A stretch of DNA of 64,000 bases. It comes from Treponema sp. (GTDB lineage Bacteria > Spirochaetota > Spirochaetia > Treponematales > Treponemataceae). The translations under genes were made by a program, and so were the position numbers. The DNA lies in NCBI GenBank assembly GCA_017534445.1, contig JAFXWC010000058.1:1-64000 (forward strand), written 5' to 3'. The notes beneath the pieces were generated by a model. That model was given only the letters and a program-made list of their open reading frames with translations, was not told the origin of the DNA and searched no databases. This document shows, one piece after another, positions 42,849 through 52,493 of this stretch. Positions within the stretch are counted from its first letter, which is position 1. Each line of letters starts with the position of its first letter.

Positions 42849-43714
42849 ACAGCATGACAGGCTACGGCTATAAGGAAGCCGTTATTGAATCAACTCAGGT
42901 GAGCGTAGAAATCCGTTCCGTTAATTCCCGCTTTTTGGATTTGAGCATAAATTTGCCCCAGTTCCTTAACGTGTTGGAAAGCCGCATAAGAAAGACAATC
43001 TGTTCCAAAATAATAAGGGGTAAAGTGGATGTCTATATCCGCGTAAAGGATTTGGAAAGCTCCGCAAAAATTGTCGCAGATACAAAAGCCGCAGTCCGCT
43101 ACAGGGACGCAATAGCCTCTGTTGCCCAAGCTGTAGGCCAAAGCGCCAGTGACATTCCTCTTAGCCTTATTATAGAACAGGAGGGCGTTCTTAACGTAAC
43201 ATACGAATACGACCCTGAGAGCTATTGGAAAAAGATAGAGCCTGTTTTTGAAGAAGTTTTGAATGGATTCGTAAGTGACCGCATCCGTGAAGGCGAAAAC
43301 CTAAAGGCAGACCTCTTGAACAAGCTGGACGTGCTGGATTCCTGCGCCGCTTTCTTTAAGGAATGGCAGCCCAAGATGGAAGCAAAATTCCGGGAAACAA
43401 TCGAAAAGAAATTCCATGAGCTTTTGGGTGAGCATGTTGACCAGAATAAGATTCTTGAAGAAACAGCGGCAATGCTTGTGCGCTATACGATAAACGAAGA
43501 AATCATCCGCTTGCAAAGCCATCTTTCTGCCCTGCGCAAGGAATTTGTCGAAAACCCAACGCCAGGTAAACGCATAGATTTTATTTGCCAGGAAGCAAAC
43601 CGCGAGATAAATACAATTGGAAGCAAGAACCAGTTTACGGAAGTGGGGCAGGCCGTTGTTAACGCAAAGGACGCACTGGAAAACATCCGTGAACAGAGCA
43701 AGAACGTTGAATAG
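42845..43714 (+). CDS. YicC-family endoribonuclease
   Basis: 289 aa. N-terminal NSMTGYG signature, RSVNSRFLDLSI, and C-terminal GKRIDFICQEANREINTIGS followed by KNQFTEV, the conserved C-terminal DUF1732 part. E. coli YicC is an endoribonuclease acting on small RNAs. TTG start (42845) with GGGAG seven bases upstream and TTGA overlap with murC; ATG 42854 is the alternative. Followed after 11 nt by the kinase gene. Confidence 0.87.
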   Translation: MNSMTGYGYKEAVIESTQVSVEIRSVNSRFLDLSINLPQFLNVLESRIRKTICSKIIRGKVDVYIRVKDLESSAKIVADTKAAVRYRDAIASVAQAVGQSASDIPLSLIIEQEGVLNVTYEYDPESYWKKIEPVFEEVLNGFVSDRIREGENLKADLLNKLDVLDSCAAFFKEWQPKMEAKFRETIEKKFHELLGEHVDQNKILEETAAMLVRYTINEEIIRLQSHLSALRKEFVENPTPGKRIDFICQEANREINTIGSKNQFTEVGQAVVNAKDALENIREQSKNVE

Positions 43715-43725
43715 GAGGAGCCTTT

Positions 43726-44289
43726 ATGTCTGATTACAAAATTCCTTCGGGAAAGAGCCTTCGTGTTGCAATAAGCGGAAGATCCGGATGCGGAAACACA
43801 ACAGTGAGCACGCTTCTTTCTCAGCTTTTGGGTGTAAAGCTTATTAACTTTACCTTCCGAAACCTTGCTCAGGAAATGGGGCTAACTTTACCCCAGGTAA
43901 TAGAGAACGCAAAAACAGACGACTCCTATGACCGTACCGTAGACACCCGCCAGGTTGAACTTGCCAAAAAAGAAAGCTGTGTTCTTGGCAGCCGTCTTGC
44001 CATCTGGATGCTAAAAGAGGCAGACCTAAAGGTTTACCTTCTTGCAAGCGAGGAACTCCGTGCCAGCCGCATCTTGAACAGGGAAGGCGGAGACCTTGAG
44101 GAAATAAAACGCTTTACCGCAATGCGTGACGCAGAAGATACCAAAAGGTACAAGGCACTATATGGCATTGACAATACCGACTATACAGCCGCAGACCTTA
44201 TAATAGACACCAGCAAGAACCTGCCCGAAGACATTGCCAAAATCATACTTGAAGAACTGGAAAAGCGCGGTCTTGTGGAAAAGGCTTAG
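43726..44289 (+). CDS. Cytidylate kinase-like P-loop kinase
   Basis: 187 aa. P-loop ISGRSGCGNTTVSTLL, an LID-type region with repeated Arg (ASRILNREGGDLEEIKRFTA, MRDAEDTKRYK) and an ADLIIDTS strand near the end. This is the short, archaeal-type cytidylate-kinase-like pattern (AAA-type CMP kinase family), not the long bacterial Cmk. GNTT in place of GKT/S in the loop is normal for this family. Substrate not proven; CMP/dCMP is the likely one. Preceded by GGAGG, in line with murC-yicC. Confidence 0.72.
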   Translation: MSDYKIPSGKSLRVAISGRSGCGNTTVSTLLSQLLGVKLINFTFRNLAQEMGLTLPQVIENAKTDDSYDRTVDTRQVELAKKESCVLGSRLAIWMLKEADLKVYLLASEELRASRILNREGGDLEEIKRFTAMRDAEDTKRYKALYGIDNTDYTAADLIIDTSKNLPEDIAKIILEELEKRGLVEKA

Positions 44290-44292
44290 GGC

Positions 44293-46593
44293 CTATTCTC
44301 CGTCTACAACCGTAAACACTATGCTGTCCCTGCGGCCTGCTGAATCCCATACGGTAAGAACATGTTTTCCGACTGGCGGGCTGCAAGGCATCTGGTGGTT
44401 TCCGCTGGTGGAGCCAAGGTATTCTCCGTCTATGTCCCAGTAAACGGTGCATTCCTTGCTTCTTTCTGCGGCCACCATTACAAAGGCACCTTTCTTTCCG
44501 TCTATTTCAACAGGAATTACTATGTTTGCCCCTCGTTCCGGGAATACTACCGAAAGTGAACGTAGGGCAGAGTCCCTTGCATTTGAAGGATCTGCCGGTG
44601 AAAGCTCTGGCGGTATTTCTTTGTAGCCAAGGGTGTGCTTTGTGTACCAGTATTCAACGGAAGGTGGAAGCACAAACCATTTTTTTGCTACTGGCATCTG
44701 CCCTGAATAAGTTCCTTTCATGTCGCTTACACCCGCTGAATATTTTAAGTCTGGGGTTAGCGTAACGATGTGGCAATACGGACAGCAAGAACCCAACGGT
44801 GAGTTTTTTGGCCTGTATGATATTTTTGTCTCCGCACAGTTCACTCCTGCAAGGTAACCTGACTCTTTGCATACTGACACTTCTTCCAGTTCGTCTTCCG
44901 GGAAAGCTGGCCATGATGAATTTGGAAGCGAGTTAAAGAGGTCAAACAAGAGTGGGGCTGCTGTAGTGTTGCTCTTTATTTCTTTGTTGCCGTTTCCTTC
45001 TCCGTTTCCAACCCAAACACCCACTGTGTATTTTGCGGTGACTCCTATTGCCCATGCATCCCTGTTACCGGAACTTGTGCCTGTTTTCCATGCGATTTTT
45101 TTTGAGTTTGCATAGGACATCCATTGGCTTTCTTCTGCCGGACGTGCTCCGTTTGCAAGTGCAGAAAGGGTAAGGTAAGAGGCTCCTGTGCTTGCCGGAA
45201 AGGAATTCCTGTCGTTGGGTTTATTTTCTTTGCATGCGGAATTCATCATTGAGCAGTATGCAAGGGCGGCTTCGTTTAGCGTTATTTCTCCTCCTCCAAG
45301 AATAAGCGGAAGCCCGTATTCATCTGCTGTTCGGGTAAGTGTTGTAAATCCGCAGCGCTTAAGGTATTCAAGAAAGGCGGTAATTCCATACTTTGCAAGG
45401 CTCTTTACCGCGGGAATATTGAGCGAGCGTGAAAGTGCCTCTCCGGCTGGAATTACACCCCTGTACTGATTAATGTTGTTCTCCGGTTTGTAGCTTCCGA
45501 TTCGTGTTGGAATGTCAAGCACCAGCTGGTCGGGCAAAACCATTCCGTTGTCCAGCATTGCCGCAAACAAGAAGGGCTTTAAAAGGCTTCCAGAGCTTCT
45601 TCTTGCCTGAATAAGGTCAACAGAAGAAGTTTTTGTTCCCTTAACGTTTCCTATGTAGGCAACAGGATTTCTTGTTGAGTTGTCAATTATTATTGCACAT
45701 ACATTCTTTATGTTCCTTGCAAGGAATTCATTGTGCCATTTGTTTACTATGCGGGCCGCATTTTTTTGCAGGGTAAGGTCTATCTGTGTGTAGAATTTTG
45801 ACCTATGCGGATTCTGCGCTTTTAGAAACTCAAGGTAGTGTGGCGCATGGGACGGAAGAGAAAAGGCCTTTTCTGGAATCCTTTCTTCAAGTGAAAGCTC
45901 AAGGGTCTTTTGGTCTATTATTTTTTTGCTAAAGAGTTTCCTTAAGAGCAAGTCCCTCTTTTTTTGCAGTATGTCCTTGTTTGCGCCCGGATAGACGAGA
46001 GACGGCTGGTTTGGAAGGACTGCCAGCGTTGCGCTTTCTGCCCATGTCAGGCTTTCGGGCGGACGGTTAAAGTACCTCCAGGATGCCGCTTCTAGGCCTA
46101 TGACGTTCCCTCCAAAGGGTGCGTTTGCCGCGTAGAGGGAAAGAATCTGCTTTTTGCTAAGGGTACATTCTATGATAAGGGCAATAAAGGCTTCTTTTGC
46201 CTTTTGCAAAAGCGTTCGACCCGGATTTTTTTCCAGAATGCGAACGGTCTGCATTGTTATTGTGGAGCCACCGGAAACAATTTTTCCTGCCTTTATGTTG
46301 GAAAGAAAAGCCCTTGTTATTGAGGCCGCGTCTACTCCCGGATGAAGGAAAAAACGCTTGTCCTCAAAAGCAATGATTGCTTTTTCAAACTTTTGGGGAA
46401 CTTTTCCGCATTCAAAACGCCACTGTCCGTCTTTTGCAACGGATGCCCCAAGAAGCCTTCCCTCCATGTCGTACAGGGCGCACGAAAAGGGACCGGACTT
46501 TCCTATAAGATGTGCGGTTTGCCAATGGCAGAAAAACACAAAGATGCATTCAACTAAAAATATTATGGCAAACCGCTTGTAGATTTTAAGCAT
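44293..46593 (-). CDS. pbpC: Penicillin-binding protein 1C
   Basis: Bifunctional peptidoglycan glycosyltransferase/transpeptidase-like protein. 766 aa: N-terminal membrane anchor (about 10-22); GT51 domain with FEDKRFFLHPGVD and GGSTITMQTVRIL; transpeptidase domain with SSGSLLKPFLFAAML (active Ser in S-L-L-K), a Ser-X-Asn-like SLNIP and KTGTSSGNRDAWAIG; C-terminal BiPBP_C domain (VVFPERGANIVIP ... HVLTVWDSAGRRDS). Its ATG overlaps the stop of the macroglobulin gene (TAATG), as in many bacteria where the two are paired. Confidence 0.94.
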   Translation of the reverse strand: MLKIYKRFAIIFLVECIFVFFCHWQTAHLIGKSGPFSCALYDMEGRLLGASVAKDGQWRFECGKVPQKFEKAIIAFEDKRFFLHPGVDAASITRAFLSNIKAGKIVSGGSTITMQTVRILEKNPGRTLLQKAKEAFIALIIECTLSKKQILSLYAANAPFGGNVIGLEAASWRYFNRPPESLTWAESATLAVLPNQPSLVYPGANKDILQKKRDLLLRKLFSKKIIDQKTLELSLEERIPEKAFSLPSHAPHYLEFLKAQNPHRSKFYTQIDLTLQKNAARIVNKWHNEFLARNIKNVCAIIIDNSTRNPVAYIGNVKGTKTSSVDLIQARRSSGSLLKPFLFAAMLDNGMVLPDQLVLDIPTRIGSYKPENNINQYRGVIPAGEALSRSLNIPAVKSLAKYGITAFLEYLKRCGFTTLTRTADEYGLPLILGGGEITLNEAALAYCSMMNSACKENKPNDRNSFPASTGASYLTLSALANGARPAEESQWMSYANSKKIAWKTGTSSGNRDAWAIGVTAKYTVGVWVGNGEGNGNKEIKSNTTAAPLLFDLFNSLPNSSWPAFPEDELEEVSVCKESGYLAGVNCAETKISYRPKNSPLGSCCPYCHIVTLTPDLKYSAGVSDMKGTYSGQMPVAKKWFVLPPSVEYWYTKHTLGYKEIPPELSPADPSNARDSALRSLSVVFPERGANIVIPVEIDGKKGAFVMVAAERSKECTVYWDIDGEYLGSTSGNHQMPCSPPVGKHVLTVWDSAGRRDSIVFTVVDGE

Positions 46594-49500
46594 TATTTCT
46601 TTTGTGAAACATAGATGCCCGGAACGATTGCACCGATGGCATCGTCATACATTGCCTCCGCATGAACGGCCGGGACGTAGAAGCTTCCGTCGTAGGCTAC
46701 TGTAGCATAGAAGACAAGCTCCATCTTGTTTCCGTCGTTAAGGTCAAAGTATGTGTATACAGCGTCGTCCTTAAAGTCCTGGTAGCTGAACGGAGCTGAA
46801 TTTGACGAGCCTCCGCCAATCCTGTCGTTGCTGATTTCCCATCCTGTTGGGATTGGCAGCGTAAAGGCAATGTTTTCAACTTTCTTGCCCGACGTGTTCA
46901 GTATGCGAACATGGATCTTAAAGTCGTCTCCCTGCTTTAATGAGCCTGGGTAAACCGTGCTTCCGTTTGCGTCAAGGTAGGAAACGCTAAGGCTAAGACC
47001 GTCGTTCCTTGCCTGTTCAGTTCCCGGAACAGAAGTGCCCTTTGCGGTAAGTACGCCGTAAAGTGTTTTCTTTCCGGTGTTCTTGATTTCCGCAGTCTGA
47101 ACGCTTTCGTCCGATGCCGCAAGATTTTCAATGACCGTCTGCTTTGTCATGGAACCTGACGTTTGCTTGTTGTTTGCCGTTATCTTGTATTCAGCCTTGC
47201 CGCTTTCCTTTCCGTTGTAGTAGGGCAGAAGTGCAAGCAGTGACCATGCGGTTTCCTGAGTGCTGAGCCACCTGTCGCCAGAAAGGTTGCCCGCAACTGT
47301 CTTTGCCGCATAACCAGAGTTGTGGCTGTCATTCAGGAGTGTGAGCGTAAACAGGTATATTGCCTGTTCCCTGATGCTTGAGCTGAATGAACCGCCTGTA
47401 AGCCTAAAGAAGACATCCTGCATCTTGAATTTGCTTGTAAGGTCCTTTGCCACGTTCTTGCGTCCGCTCTGTGCGTATGCCGCCGCAAGAAGAAGCCTTG
47501 TGCCCTGGTTCATGCTGCTGTCCGCGAGCCTGTTCATTGCACCAAGGTTTGCGTGGTTTGCAAGGGCGAGTACAAAGAGCCTGTATGCTTCGTTGTCTCT
47601 GTTTTCTCCGTATCCTTCGTTATCCTCATTTTCTTCCAGCCATGAAAGAAGCGGTGAATAGATTGAGTCTGGAACCTTGTAGCCAGCCTTTTTTGCCTCG
47701 CAAAGGAAGTGAAGGGCGTAGCATGAACCCCATACGTTGGGGGTTGAATTTCCTGGCCAGTAGCCCATTCCTCCGCTTGCCGTCTGATACTGTGGATAGC
47801 GTTCTATTACGGACTCAACGTTGGCCTTTACCTTGTCCGTCTGAGCGTCTGTGAGCTTGACGAATGAAGGAAGGTAAAGCTGGGGGAATCCGCCAGAGGT
47901 AATCTGTTCAATGCATCCGTGTGGATAGCCTGTAAGATAGTCAAGACGCTCCGAAAGGTTAAGGGCCGGAAGCAGTGAAAGTTCTACCTGCAGTGAGGTT
48001 GTTCCTTTCTGGCTTGGTGAATCTACGGACACGGTTTCCGTCTTGCCGCTTCCAACTTCGAAATACTTCTTGTATGTTACAGGAATTCCGCGGGAAAGAA
48101 CCTTTACGCTTACGTTTGACTGTGCGCTTACGTTTCCTGCACCTGCGCTAAAGCTGAATTCCGCATTGCCCGGATTGTTTGTTGAAGCCTTGAACGTTAC
48201 GGTCTTGTTGTCTCCTGCAGGAACTGTAACAGACTTTGAGCTTGTGTCAAAGGTGAGTCCCTTTGCGGATGCGTTTACCGTAATGTTTCTTGAAGAAGAC
48301 ATACCGTTGAACACTGTAACTGGAACGTCCACCGTTTCGCCCACGCCGATTGTGCGAGGCAAGGCCGGCTGCAGCATTATGTCGCTCTTTACAGGGACAT
48401 TCTTTTCTGCGGTACCGTAAGCACCGTTGTAGCCTGCAACAACCACACATCTTACCGAACCTATGTATTCCGGCATGATGAACTTAGTGGCCTGTTTTTC
48501 GCCAGCCTTAAGGTTGAATGGCCCAAAGTATTTTACGACCGGAGTAAAGCGGTTTGTTTCCTTTTTGCCGTTACCGTCTCCGTCTTCGCCACCACCTATG
48601 GCAAGGAGAGTCTCCAGTTTTCCTGAATATGCATTCATTATGTAGGAGTAGATGTCCCAAGACAAAAGCTGTGATGCTTCCTTCTTGTAGAATTCGCTCC
48701 TAATGTCCGGTGCGTGATAGTTTGTAAGGCCAAGAAGACCTTCGTCAACAACAGCAAGGGTGTATGTCATTGGCTTTCCGTTCTTTTCGCTTACGGAAAC
48801 AACGGCCTCTTTGCCCGGCTCATATTTTTCCGGCACCGTTATCTGCGGCGTAAGTATTGAAGACGGGTCTTCCACCATGACCGGAACAACTCCGTAAAGA
48901 CGGACAGGCAGGCTGTTTGCCGTCTGAAGGTGCTTTTGAAGAAGCGTTACGTGAACGTAAATGTTCGGAGCCATATCCTTTGTAAGGGGTAGCTTGTAAA
49001 CAGTTGTTCCTTCCTTTGTCTTGATCCAGTTCTGTGTAAGGATTTTGCCGTTTTTCTCTATTGTAACAAGGGCATGCTCGTCTGCACCGGATGCGAATGA
49101 GACTGATGCTGTTTCTCCTGTTGTGTATTTCTGCTTGTCGCAAACAAGGGTAACCATTGCCGCACTGCCGGATCCGCCTTCCTGAACCCTTCCAGCCCAT
49201 CCCGGCCAGTCAATGTATACAATCTTTGCGGCTGAGTGTCCGCGTGAGCCGTCTTTTACAACGACAATGTAGCGTCCCCAGTCAGGATATTTAACCTGGA
49301 ATTTGAAAGATGCGCGTCCGTTTGTTACGTCTGCAGTTCCGCCTGCAATCTTTTCGTGGTAACCGTCGCTTACGTATGTTGCGCTTGTAAGTGCGTCCTT
49401 TTCCCACCACCATTTCCATTCAAGCTTGTAGATGGCCCATTCAAGGCTTGCGCTTTGCACAGGCTTTCCGTCCGGGGTAAGAAGCACTATGTCTGCCGTG

Positions 49501-52127
49501 TGGTCCGTGTCGGTAAGAAGCATGCCGCGGGCTTCGTCTCCCTTTGGAAGCTTTAGGCCAACGTAGCGGTCGTAAGGGCTGTATGACATGGACTTGTATT
49601 GTGTAGAGAATGCGCCTGAAGGTTCAAAAATACGGCTTGTGAAATTTGCGCGGAGCATTCCTGGAAGAGAGCTTCCTGCGTTCAAGTCGGAAGTGAAGGT
49701 GACTTCTGAGTTGTCGCCAAGGTGTCCAGACCATATATTGTCCCTCTTTGATTCAAGGGAATTTTCTGGGTTGGAGAATGAATATGCACCGTAGCCGTCA
49801 AAGCTGGTTGAACTTGCCGAGAAGGTTACGTTTACGTCTGCCTTGTAGCCCGGAGTCTTTGCACCGTTAAGCCATTCGCCTGCAAGTGTGAAAGAGTTTC
49901 CGTTTGGAACAAGGTACTTTGCAGGTGACGAGAGCTTTACGGAAAGCCTGTTGGGAACTACAGTCTCTACGCTTATTGACTTAGTCCATTCCTGACCACC
50001 GATTTTTACCTTTGCCTGCCACAAGCCTGTAACGTCGTTTTCGGCAGTTTTTGCCTGGATTGCGTAGAAGCCGTTTACGCCTTCTTTTATGGTGGAAGTC
50101 TGCGTTACGCGTCCAAGCGGGTCTGAAAGTTCAAAAAGAAGAGGAATGTCAAGAGGCAGTTTCTTTTCCTTGTCCTGAAGAACAAAGGTAAGGTACTGGG
50201 TGTCTCCCGGCCTCCAAACATCGCGCTCTCCGTAGATAAAGCCCTTTATTCCGTCCTTGCTTACAATGCCGCCTGTCTGGAAGTGGCTGGTGCTAAGGCT
50301 TGTTCCGTCTGCAATCTTAAGATAAGAAGACTGGCCGTTTGCGCTTGCACGGACAAAATAAACATTTGAAGCGTCTGCAAACTTAGCGTTGCCCTGGGAA
50401 TCTGTCTTTGCCTGGTAGATTACAGAGCCAACATAAGAATAAAGTGTAAGCTGAACTCCGCTCTTTGGCTCAGCGTCTTTTATGTCCGCAGTGGTTATGT
50501 AAAGGCTTCCGTCAGTTGTGCGCTTTGCGTTTATGCCAATGTCCGACACCATTACGTTGCGCTTGATAAGGGCCTTGCTGTTGTACCTTGGAGTGTAGTA
50601 TGCCGGGTGGCAGGGATCGTTCTTGTAAGACCAGAAGGTTTCACGGTCTTCGTACTTAAGGTTGTCCCAATAGTCCCAGTAGCTGTCTTCTCCGGGGCGC
50701 CTTTCTTTTTCTATGGTGTCCTCTGGCTGGGGAAGTGAAGAGAAGTCCCTGTGGTTGTCGCGGCAGATGTACTTTACGTTCTTTTTTCTGAAAGAGATGC
50801 GGATCTGGAACATTCCGTCCGGGTACTTCTTTACGAGAGGAGAAAGGTCAAGTCCGCGGGCAATGTATTTGTTCTGCATTGCGTCGTTCCATTCCCATTC
50901 CACAAAGTTCTCCCATACAGGTTCTCCAACGCGGTAAAGCTCGCTTGTACCGTCAAATTCGTTTTCCTGCAGGTACTGAATCATGTTGTGGTCGTAGATT
51001 GCATAAGCCTGAACAAGAAGGCCTGTAAGGTTCCTTGTTTCTACAGGAAGTGAAGTGCCCTGCGAAGTTGGCAGAATGTTGCCGTCGTTAAGGAAGCGCA
51101 CTTCTGGAAGCTCCCATTTTTCATCCAGTTTTATGGACGATTCCGTGCCCAAAGAGGTTCCGTCCGAGCTTTTAAGGTTCTTTGCAATCGTAAGGAGTGA
51201 GAAGTTTTCAAAGTCAGAGTCGTTGAAAATGGTAAGAATGTTGTCCCTTGCGGTTACGGAAATGTTCTCTGCCGAAGAGCCGTTCTTGGTCTTTGGAGTT
51301 ATGAGCGATGAAAGTTCCTGCTTTTCGTCGAGGGGGCGGGAGAAGCTTACCAAAATGGAATTCTTTTTTGTGCGGTTTATGTCTATGATTCCAAACTGGG
51401 CTATAGCGGGAATGTTGTATGACTTTTTTCCGCGCAGCTTTTTGTCTGCCTTTCCCTTTAGGCCAATGCTCTTTCCCTTCCAAGATACAGAAAGGATTTT
51501 GCTCTTGTTGCCGGCAAAAACGTTCTTTATAAGGAAGCGTCTTGCGGATGTGTTTTCTATGCTTTCCCATTCAATGACGCACTTTTTGCTCCAGAAGCCG
51601 TTGACCTTTGCGTTGAGCATTTTCTGCACGGCCTTGAGTGGCTCCGGTGCGTCCGTTGTGATAAGGCCGGAGAGGGTGTAGCTGTTATCCTTTTCGTTAA
51701 GTCTAAGCTCATCAAAAGAAACTGTGTAGCTTGGGCTTGTGGTAATAAAGCGGTGGGCATAGGTACCCGTAGCACCCTTGCTTGCAAAGAGCTTTTCGCA
51801 GTCTGCCGTTAGAACCATCTTTTTGTTGCCCTTGAATGGCTTTTCCGGCACAAAGGTAAAGGTCCTTGAGTCGCTGGACTTCCATTCACCGGGAATGTTG
51901 GGCTTTATGCTAAGCGCTTCTTCCGGCTTGCATTCAATTTCCTGGGTAAAGCTGATGAGTATTGGCGAAACGCGCTCTATGCACTCAGGGGAAATTGCTT
52001 CTATGAATTTATCGTTCTCCCTGTTGTAGGAAAGCTCCTTCTGCGAGCAGGAAAAAACGAAAAACATACTTGTAAACACAGCTATAAAAGCTGCGGCTGA
52101 AGATAAAAATTCTCTTTTATTTCTCAT
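46593..52127 (-). CDS. Bacterial alpha-2-macroglobulin lipoprotein (thioester type)
   Basis: 1844 aa. Signal with lipobox FVFSC (Cys27), so anchored in the periplasm or outer surface. Contains MG-repeat beta domains, an MG2-like region (GEREDVWRPGDTQYLTFVLQ as YGERDVWRPGDTQYLTFV), the bait-region linker, and the thioester motif YPHGCIEQ with Cys1405 and Gln, then an alpha/alpha-toroid TED domain (GGMGYWPGNSTPNVWGSCYA). The protein traps attacking proteases. Pairing with pbpC is widespread and suggests protection of or repair after outer-envelope breach. Its promoter predicts a leaderless mRNA. Confidence 0.93.
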   Translation of the reverse strand: MRNKREFLSSAAAFIAVFTSMFFVFSCSQKELSYNRENDKFIEAISPECIERVSPILISFTQEIECKPEEALSIKPNIPGEWKSSDSRTFTFVPEKPFKGNKKMVLTADCEKLFASKGATGTYAHRFITTSPSYTVSFDELRLNEKDNSYTLSGLITTDAPEPLKAVQKMLNAKVNGFWSKKCVIEWESIENTSARRFLIKNVFAGNKSKILSVSWKGKSIGLKGKADKKLRGKKSYNIPAIAQFGIIDINRTKKNSILVSFSRPLDEKQELSSLITPKTKNGSSAENISVTARDNILTIFNDSDFENFSLLTIAKNLKSSDGTSLGTESSIKLDEKWELPEVRFLNDGNILPTSQGTSLPVETRNLTGLLVQAYAIYDHNMIQYLQENEFDGTSELYRVGEPVWENFVEWEWNDAMQNKYIARGLDLSPLVKKYPDGMFQIRISFRKKNVKYICRDNHRDFSSLPQPEDTIEKERRPGEDSYWDYWDNLKYEDRETFWSYKNDPCHPAYYTPRYNSKALIKRNVMVSDIGINAKRTTDGSLYITTADIKDAEPKSGVQLTLYSYVGSVIYQAKTDSQGNAKFADASNVYFVRASANGQSSYLKIADGTSLSTSHFQTGGIVSKDGIKGFIYGERDVWRPGDTQYLTFVLQDKEKKLPLDIPLLFELSDPLGRVTQTSTIKEGVNGFYAIQAKTAENDVTGLWQAKVKIGGQEWTKSISVETVVPNRLSVKLSSPAKYLVPNGNSFTLAGEWLNGAKTPGYKADVNVTFSASSTSFDGYGAYSFSNPENSLESKRDNIWSGHLGDNSEVTFTSDLNAGSSLPGMLRANFTSRIFEPSGAFSTQYKSMSYSPYDRYVGLKLPKGDEARGMLLTDTDHTADIVLLTPDGKPVQSASLEWAIYKLEWKWWWEKDALTSATYVSDGYHEKIAGGTADVTNGRASFKFQVKYPDWGRYIVVVKDGSRGHSAAKIVYIDWPGWAGRVQEGGSGSAAMVTLVCDKQKYTTGETASVSFASGADEHALVTIEKNGKILTQNWIKTKEGTTVYKLPLTKDMAPNIYVHVTLLQKHLQTANSLPVRLYGVVPVMVEDPSSILTPQITVPEKYEPGKEAVVSVSEKNGKPMTYTLAVVDEGLLGLTNYHAPDIRSEFYKKEASQLLSWDIYSYIMNAYSGKLETLLAIGGGEDGDGNGKKETNRFTPVVKYFGPFNLKAGEKQATKFIMPEYIGSVRCVVVAGYNGAYGTAEKNVPVKSDIMLQPALPRTIGVGETVDVPVTVFNGMSSSRNITVNASAKGLTFDTSSKSVTVPAGDNKTVTFKASTNNPGNAEFSFSAGAGNVSAQSNVSVKVLSRGIPVTYKKYFEVGSGKTETVSVDSPSQKGTTSLQVELSLLPALNLSERLDYLTGYPHGCIEQITSGGFPQLYLPSFVKLTDAQTDKVKANVESVIERYPQYQTASGGMGYWPGNSTPNVWGSCYALHFLCEAKKAGYKVPDSIYSPLLSWLEENEDNEGYGENRDNEAYRLFVLALANHANLGAMNRLADSSMNQGTRLLLAAAYAQSGRKNVAKDLTSKFKMQDVFFRLTGGSFSSSIREQAIYLFTLTLLNDSHNSGYAAKTVAGNLSGDRWLSTQETAWSLLALLPYYNGKESGKAEYKITANNKQTSGSMTKQTVIENLAASDESVQTAEIKNTGKKTLYGVLTAKGTSVPGTEQARNDGLSLSVSYLDANGSTVYPGSLKQGDDFKIHVRILNTSGKKVENIAFTLPIPTGWEISNDRIGGGSSNSAPFSYQDFKDDAVYTYFDLNDGNKMELVFYATVAYDGSFYVPAVHAEAMYDDAIGAIVPGIYVSQKK

Positions 52128-52134
52128 AAGTATA

Positions 52135-52164
52135 ATTTTAGTGTAAGAGGGTATACATAGTCAA
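52135..52164 (-). promoter_or_regulatory. Sigma-70 promoter of the macroglobulin-pbpC pair, predicted leaderless
   Basis: Minus strand: -35 TTGACT (52164-52159), 18-bp spacer, -10 TAAAAT (52140-52135), then seven bases to ATG 52127. No Shine-Dalgarno sequence fits. Confidence 0.55.
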
Positions 52165-52183
52165 TAATTAGAAAAGTTTAAGC

Positions 52184-52460
52184 ATTTTTGGACGGTAGCT
52201 CCTACACGGCGGCGTAGGTTGCATTTTCTCCTATTGCATCTTGTTTTCTCCTATTTTTTTGTGTAAAATAGGAGAAAGATTGGCTTTGTAGGAGAAAATT
52301 GCGAAAAACGGGGTTCATGGGGGGAAAGTCTCCCCCTCGGCTTCAATTCGCTTCGCTCATTTCCGCCTACCCCCTCTGCGGGCTCAAACGCCGCCCGCAA
52401 CGCCCGCTGAGTGTAGTGGGCGCACGGTCGCTGCCTCGCAGCGGGAGCTTCCAGCGGCCT
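52184..52460. repeat. Composite intergenic repeat block (366-bp gap)
   Basis: The 366-bp gap has no gene. 52184-52220 repeats the family boxes: TTTTTGGACGG and, 11 nt on, ACGGCGGCGTAGG, as in the 6.2-kb element with the middle removed. 52222-52301 is a nested inverted repeat: TTTTCTCCTATT twice (52224, 52244), then AATAGGAGAAA (52267) and TAGGAGAAAA (52289). From 52310 to 52460 come GC-rich hairpins (GCGGG/CCCGC, GCCCGCT/AGTGGGC, CGCTG/CAGCG). It lies upstream of the macroglobulin gene and downstream of the surface lipoprotein. Confidence 0.65.
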
Positions 52461-52493
52461 GTCGAAGCGATAATTTTTTTGCAAACAGGTCAA

